Shown piece by piece: positions 59,932-64,000 of a stretch of DNA of 64,000 bases (position 1 is the first letter of the stretch; the number at the start of each line of letters is the position of its first letter). This DNA is from Paenibacillus guangzhouensis. Lineage in GTDB: Bacteria > Bacillota > Bacilli > Paenibacillales > Paenibacillaceae. The stretch is taken from assembly GCF_009363075.1 (NCBI RefSeq), contig NZ_CP045293.1, positions 3,162,001-3,226,000 of the forward strand. The letters run 5' to 3'. The notes under the pieces were generated by a model. It was not told where the DNA came from and ran no database searches. It was given only the letters and a program-made list of their open reading frames with translations. The translations under genes and the position numbers were made by a program.

Positions 59932-62883
59932 TCATTTCTCAGTCGGAAGATTGAATTCTTGGCGCTTCAATGTAATTTCTTCATTAATATAGCGGACATA
60001 ATATTCAAGCGCTTCGCGTGCATCATCCCCTTGAACGACGACACGGCGGAACGCATTCTCGATATTTCGGCCTGTCAAGTAACCTCCCGGCACTTCCGGC
60101 ACCCCTTGAACCCAGCTCATTTGCTCTTTGAGAATACTAAAATCTTTGGTCGGCCAAGGAAGTGCAGACAGCGCTTCTTGGTTCGCAGTTGGATACCTGG
60201 CGGAAGCACCCATCCGAATCTCCATTTGGCGACCGAAAGCGATTTGCGTCTCTTTACTCGTCCACCACTTCATGAACTCCCAAGCGGCTTCTTTGTTCTT
60301 CGTCTTCTTGAACATGACGGTCGCTGAACCGCCGCTGCCGGTCTCTCGGCGAATCGTACCATCGGCTGTCTTAGTGCCTGGCACCGGCGCGAATGCCCAT
60401 AATCCTTTGATCTCCGGCGCGAAGACGGATAATTTGTTATACATCGTATAGTCGATAACCCCAATCGGCATTTCACCCGTTCGGAATCGGTTCGCGAAAT
60501 CCGCTTGGATTGGAATTTTGTAATTCACATAGAAATCGGTCCACTTCTTGAATTGCTGAACGGCTGTCTCAGAATCCAGTCCGCTCTTCATGCCGTTATT
60601 CCGGTAGAGCTCACCATCATTCTGATAGAGGAACATCGTAAGCGCGGGGTTCGGTCCGATCGTAATAATATCTGTCGTCCCCGTATCATTTCCGAATGTA
60701 TTCAGTCCTCGTTGCGGCAGTCCGAACTCTAAATTATGCTTCTGCAGGACAGGCAGCATCTCATAGACATCGTCCCATGTCTGCGGTACTTTCAGATGCA
60801 GCTCGTCTTCAAGAATATCTTTGCGATAGAAAAGAACCGGGAAGGTCTGCGTCTCTGGAAGCGCATACACCCCACCGTTATACGAGATAGGCACCATCGC
60901 GCTCGGATTGAATCTTGTCTTCACCTGCTCGAAATCCGGGAAGACAGACAAATCTTGCATCGCATTCCGCGTCGCATAGTTGACAGGAAGATCATTGCCG
61001 ACTTGAAGCGCAACATCCGGCCCTTCACCAGCCACGGTTGATGGCAATAAAATGTCCGAGGAGACAAGCTTGATATTAATCGGGATACCGGTCTTCGGTG
61101 TAAAGGTATCATCGATCAGCTTCTTCACCGTCTGGGCTTGGTCCCGCGCAGAGGTAATCCACACGGTAACGGCCTTATCACTCTTGTCTTCCGAGAAATC
61201 ATCGTAATTCTCGAAGAAAGAAGCGAAGAACGCCATCGTGCTCGATTTCAGCGATAACCATGTCGAAGCGGTAGGGTCTGGCAGCTCTGCCTTCGGCGTG
61301 CTAATCATCAAATAGTCAATCGCTAAAGGCTGTTCATTCACCGACAAGAGCCATGCGCCGAGTGAACCGACGTTCGTCTTGAACTGTTCGACGCGGCTTG
61401 GGACCGTCTCCGGACGATCCGCCATATCCTGAAGTTGGTAGGCCAGCGTATTCAGCATGGCGGTTCGGTCATCGTTCTTGCCATTCGGTCCAGTCAACGT
61501 CTTTGCAACGCGATACAACAGCTCGCTCTGCTTCCGGAAGTTCTCAACCATATCGGGAATGCGCTGCTCCAGCTGGTAATCGCGGAACGTATCCGGTACC
61601 GTTCCCGTGAAGCTGATAATCTCACGGTAGATGGCATTCAACTCTAGAATGCTGGATTCGACCGCGGTCAAGATCGGCGCCAAATCACCTAAAGTAACTT
61701 CAAACCGAATACTGTGTTTCCCTTTCGTCAGATAGAATTCATACGGATTCTCGGCATCCTTGCCGAGTACCGTCATCTGCCATTCCGAATTGTATGGGAA
61801 CGGCACGTGACGCACCTCTTCGAAAGGCACTTGCCCATCAATATATAAGGTTCGAAGTGCAGCCATGCCGCGCAGGTAGTTCTGATGATTTTTGAGTGCA
61901 ATTTGATAGAGTCCGTCTTCCGGAACATCGATTTCCCACTCGATCCATTGACCAGGCAACCGCCATGCCCAACCGCCCATCGCATTGTTGCGCAGCTTCG
62001 ATACATGGTACGGCTCGACCGCTGGACTGGAATGATCATTATACGCGAGGAGTGTCGGCGAAGATTTATACGTTGCATGCTCGGCTTGAATCTTTAATTC
62101 TTGCTGTGCATTCTTGTAACCACGCTCTTTATATGTTCTCGCGATCGTCTCATAAGACGGCGTTGTTTGCGGATTTGTCAGCTTGATCGATCGAATGACT
62201 AGTGGTTCTTTCACCGAAGTGAGCGTCAGCGTGTGCTCCCCTTTCGCGAAATAGAACGCATACGGTTCTTCCACATAGCCTGTCGCATCTTTCAACAGCA
62301 TGTCTTGCCACATTGGAACTTCGATTTGTGACGGAAGCAGGTCATTATCGCGCTCGTCGCGCTCAAACGTCGTGCTCTCATCCTTCCAGATCCGCTGGAA
62401 CGTGATGCTATTTGCTTCGGTAAATGGAATTTTCCCGTCGATTCGCAGTTCCCGTTCAATGTCCGAATCTTTGCCTTTAACCGTGAAGTAGTTCAATCCA
62501 ATGTTGTATAGACCGTCCTGCGGGACAGAGAACTTCCATTCGATCGAACCCGAATCCGAGGTACGTACGGATCTTCCCGTCGACCCCTCAAAGTGATCAA
62601 GTACAGTCACATCCATATCTTGCGTTCGGTCAAAGGAATCCGCTTCAATGACAATCTCTTCGCTTGGGCGATTCGCCTGGTTGTGCAAGGCTGCATATTC
62701 TCGATAGCCGCCTTTCTTGCTCGTTCCGGTTAAAGTCGATAAGAGGGCTTGATCCATGCCGCTGCTGCTGCCTTCCGCAGATGCGACTTGACGCGCCTCG
62801 CCGCCCACCCACCAGAGAGGTGTGCATGCTATAGCTATACAAGTTACAAGGATGAATACGGTTTTCTTGCTGGATCGACGCAT
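59932..62883 (-). CDS. Giant extracellular solute-binding protein with N-terminal carbohydrate-binding-like modules
   Basis: 983 residues, about twice the usual size. Signal peptide about 1-36, with a possible but weak lipobox (AIAC). Two similar beta-sandwich modules follow (about 45-240 and 255-420): each has a W-x-F/W-E motif, a Y-x-I-x-L core, and TFQRI/VPFPY repeats (SIEWKFSVPQDGLYNIGLN; WIEWEIDVPEDGLYQIALK), resembling sugar-binding modules. A helical linker (about 430-540) leads to a SBP domain (about 550-970) with PVLFYRKDILE, WDDVYEMLPVLQ and AAWEFMKWWTSKETQI. The architecture suggests capture of a large glycan on the cell surface. RBS AGGAGGGGG. Confidence 0.9.
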   Translation of the reverse strand: MRRSSKKTVFILVTCIAIACTPLWWVGGEARQVASAEGSSSGMDQALLSTLTGTSKKGGYREYAALHNQANRPSEEIVIEADSFDRTQDMDVTVLDHFEGSTGRSVRTSDSGSIEWKFSVPQDGLYNIGLNYFTVKGKDSDIERELRIDGKIPFTEANSITFQRIWKDESTTFERDERDNDLLPSQIEVPMWQDMLLKDATGYVEEPYAFYFAKGEHTLTLTSVKEPLVIRSIKLTNPQTTPSYETIARTYKERGYKNAQQELKIQAEHATYKSSPTLLAYNDHSSPAVEPYHVSKLRNNAMGGWAWRLPGQWIEWEIDVPEDGLYQIALKNHQNYLRGMAALRTLYIDGQVPFEEVRHVPFPYNSEWQMTVLGKDAENPYEFYLTKGKHSIRFEVTLGDLAPILTAVESSILELNAIYREIISFTGTVPDTFRDYQLEQRIPDMVENFRKQSELLYRVAKTLTGPNGKNDDRTAMLNTLAYQLQDMADRPETVPSRVEQFKTNVGSLGAWLLSVNEQPLAIDYLMISTPKAELPDPTASTWLSLKSSTMAFFASFFENYDDFSEDKSDKAVTVWITSARDQAQTVKKLIDDTFTPKTGIPINIKLVSSDILLPSTVAGEGPDVALQVGNDLPVNYATRNAMQDLSVFPDFEQVKTRFNPSAMVPISYNGGVYALPETQTFPVLFYRKDILEDELHLKVPQTWDDVYEMLPVLQKHNLEFGLPQRGLNTFGNDTGTTDIITIGPNPALTMFLYQNDGELYRNNGMKSGLDSETAVQQFKKWTDFYVNYKIPIQADFANRFRTGEMPIGVIDYTMYNKLSVFAPEIKGLWAFAPVPGTKTADGTIRRETGSGGSATVMFKKTKNKEAAWEFMKWWTSKETQIAFGRQMEIRMGASARYPTANQEALSALPWPTKDFSILKEQMSWVQGVPEVPGGYLTGRNIENAFRRVVVQGDDAREALEYYVRYINEEITLKRQEFNLPTEK

Positions 62884-62913
62884 ACGTTTCGTTTCCCCCT
62901 CCTCTTAAGCAAT

Positions 62914-62960
62914 TCCCCTAATCACCGTAGAACCAGCGAGCTGGGACAGGATTAGGGGAT
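62914..62960 (-). promoter_or_regulatory. Leader hairpin before the giant SBP gene
   Basis: On the minus strand TCCCCTAAT / ATTAGGGGA arms, about 30 nt ahead of the RBS of the gene starting at 62883. No T run follows, so it is not a classic terminator. It may stabilise the mRNA or act as an attenuator. Confidence 0.45.
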
Positions 62961-62999
62961 CATATCAAGAGCGGAATATAATTTAAGGTCGTTCAAGAA

Positions 63000-63165
63000 G
63001 TGATCTTTTGATCACGTAGTGATTCATGAAATAAATCGACGTCGAATCTTGCGTTCACCCTCGAGAGAATATGCTTACGAAGTATGTTTCCTCTGGAAAC
63101 ATTTCAGGTACTCATTTAGGTTTTGCCTAAACTCCGTTCCTCTGAAAGTTTTTCGAAGAAAAACT
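63000..63165. repeat. Cluster of small inverted repeats
   Basis: GTGATC-TTTT-GATCAC (63000-63015) overlaps ATCAC-GTA-GTGAT (63011-63023), so the two hairpins exclude each other. Further hairpins are ATGTTTCC-TCT-GGAAACAT (63084-63102), TTTAGG-TTTTG-CCTAAA (63115-63131) and AGTTTTTC-GAA-GAAAAACT (63147-63165). The regular run of separate stems resembles a dispersed intergenic element. Confidence 0.55.
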
Positions 63166-63244
63166 CGCTCCGGAAGCATAGATCCTTCGGCTTCTCGCAA
63201 CCTTCTCGGTGAAAAGCTCACTTTTTGAACTTACATTTTATGTG

Positions 63245-64000
63245 TTATTTGCTGGAATCCAATAATTTCTTGATGTTCGCTTCGAATTGTGGTTTTACTT
63301 TATCGATCGCTGTTGCTGGGGATACTTTACCTTCCGTAATCTCCTTCACAACGCCTTCGAACAATTTCTCGCCGTCTGGAATCGCGTAGTAGGAGATGTA
63401 GTCAATGTTATCTGCCATTTGCTTACGCGTATCCATCGACTCTTTGTTCGGATAAGAAGTCTGCCAAGACTCTTCGGACAATTTTCTTCCCGCTTCGTTC
63501 AAGCTGATCTCATCAATAATGTGAAGCGCTGCTTCTGCATTTTTGGAATATTTGGATACCATCCACATGTTGCCGAATGGTGTATAAGATACATATTTCT
63601 CAGCCTTAGGACCTTTCGGGAAGAACACATAGCCTAAATCTTGACCTTTCATGTTCTCAACGAAGCCCCCAAGCTCCCAGCTGAATCCTGCGTACATTAC
63701 GCCTTTACCAGCAACGAACTCTTTGCTCGCATCGTCTGGAATCGGTTGTTGAATCGATTTGTCGACATTGAACAAGTCAGATACATATTGCAGTGCTTCC
63801 ACCGCATTCGGACCATTCAAGGAGAACTTGATCTCGCCGCTCTCATCCTTGTCGACAGAGCCTTTATTGGTATATACCATTTGCTCTGTAAGAGCTTTGA
63901 GTTTGCCGTAAGCACCGGATAGACCCCATACATCTGTCTTGCCGTCGCCGTTCGTATCTTTTGTTGCTTTTTTCGCAAATTCACGGAACTTATCCCAAGT
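63245..64000 (-). CDS. Extracellular solute-binding protein (N-terminus outside window)
   Basis: 252 codons of the C-terminal part; the frame is open to the right edge. At the edge it reads WDKFREFAKKATKD and the Ca-binding-like loop DTNGDGKTDVWG, as in family members of this genus, then GFSWELGGFVEN and the end KPQFEANIKKLLDSSK. It is the binding protein of a second or third sugar transporter. By position it lies upstream of the giant SBP gene on the same strand and may be its ancestor-like partner. Confidence 0.9.
   Translation of the reverse strand, partial: TWDKFREFAKKATKDTNGDGKTDVWGLSGAYGKLKALTEQMVYTNKGSVDKDESGEIKFSLNGPNAVEALQYVSDLFNVDKSIQQPIPDDASKEFVAGKGVMYAGFSWELGGFVENMKGQDLGYVFFPKGPKAEKYVSYTPFGNMWMVSKYSKNAEAALHIIDEISLNEAGRKLSEESWQTSYPNKESMDTRKQMADNIDYISYYAIPDGEKLFEGVVKEITEGKVSPATAIDKVKPQFEANIKKLLDSSK

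Larger units (their letters stand above)
62884..63244. other. Intergenic region between two solute-binding protein genes, 361 bp
   Basis: Holds a leader hairpin (62914-62960) and a run of small hairpins (63000-63165). No ORF with an RBS and no clear promoter was seen. Confidence 0.5.

Overview
The window comes from a low-to-mid GC, spore-former-type Firmicute, most likely Paenibacillus or a close relative. The evidence is strong AGGAGG-type ribosome binding sites, frequent TTG/GTG starts, Fur/PerR/Zur boxes of the Bacillus type, recognisable homologues of B. subtilis PfeT, ZagA, TmrB, DeoR and PbuE, and a large glycan-transport cluster (DUF5696, NHL-Yip1, paired permeases, giant solute-binding protein) of a kind I associate with Paenibacillus. 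No rRNA, tRNA, phage or transposase genes were seen.

Layout. 1-9.1 kb (minus): a secreted protein with two tandem purple-acid-phosphatase-like modules, then a NarL-type response regulator and a very large kinase (pseudokinase + AAA ATPase + GAF + histidine kinase) split by a frameshift. 9.3-12.1 kb (plus): an AlkX/YcaQ-type DNA glycosylase, an ECF sigma factor, a small overlapping ORF and a TPR protein. 12.1-13.2 kb (minus): a helix-turn-helix protein whose remaining length is a degenerate F1-ATPase beta subunit without its P-loop. This is the most unusual gene of the window. 13.4-19 kb is a metal-homeostasis block. It holds a P1B-4 ATPase (PfeT type) behind a textbook PerR box plus a Fur box, an unannotated small membrane protein behind a perfect Fur box, a TmrB-like ATPase, and a ZagA/YciC-type metallochaperone behind a Zur-like box but broken by one stop codon. 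19-29.6 kb: YdeI, DUF1697, a split chromate transporter, a ROK regulator, a TIM-barrel isomerase, a nucleoside locus (NupC, a DeoD paralogue lacking catalytic residues, a PRD regulator), an AraC regulator and a dioxygenase.

Two intergenic regions (29.68-30.67 kb and 47.79-48.53 kb) hold arrays of 20 and 15 copies of a hairpin with an almost invariant 51-bp period. The hairpin core is the same in both arrays, but the inter-hairpin sequence differs between them. No gene or known element explains them.

30.7-47.5 kb: a second isomerase/dioxygenase/AraC set, an ABC-F protein, two secreted nucleotidases, a second DeoD (D204N-type) with a DeoR regulator, a PbuE-like purine exporter under a TrmB-type regulator, a Crp/Fnr regulator, a frameshifted NfrA-like nitroreductase, an APH-fold kinase and a DUF4184 membrane protein. 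Extracellular nucleotidases, nucleoside uptake, two phosphorylase-fold proteins and a base exporter suggest that purine-nucleotide scavenging is a theme here. 48.6-64 kb (all minus): a glycan-utilisation operon with a GH38 alpha-mannosidase, two permease pairs, DUF5696 and NHL/Yip1 membrane-associated proteins, a 983-residue solute-binding protein with N-terminal carbohydrate-binding-like modules, and the start-truncated end of another solute-binding protein. No ATPase subunit is encoded, so a shared MsmX-type ATPase elsewhere is inferred.

Three genes (kinase, zagA, nitroreductase) are interrupted by single-base changes. This could be real decay or sequence error.
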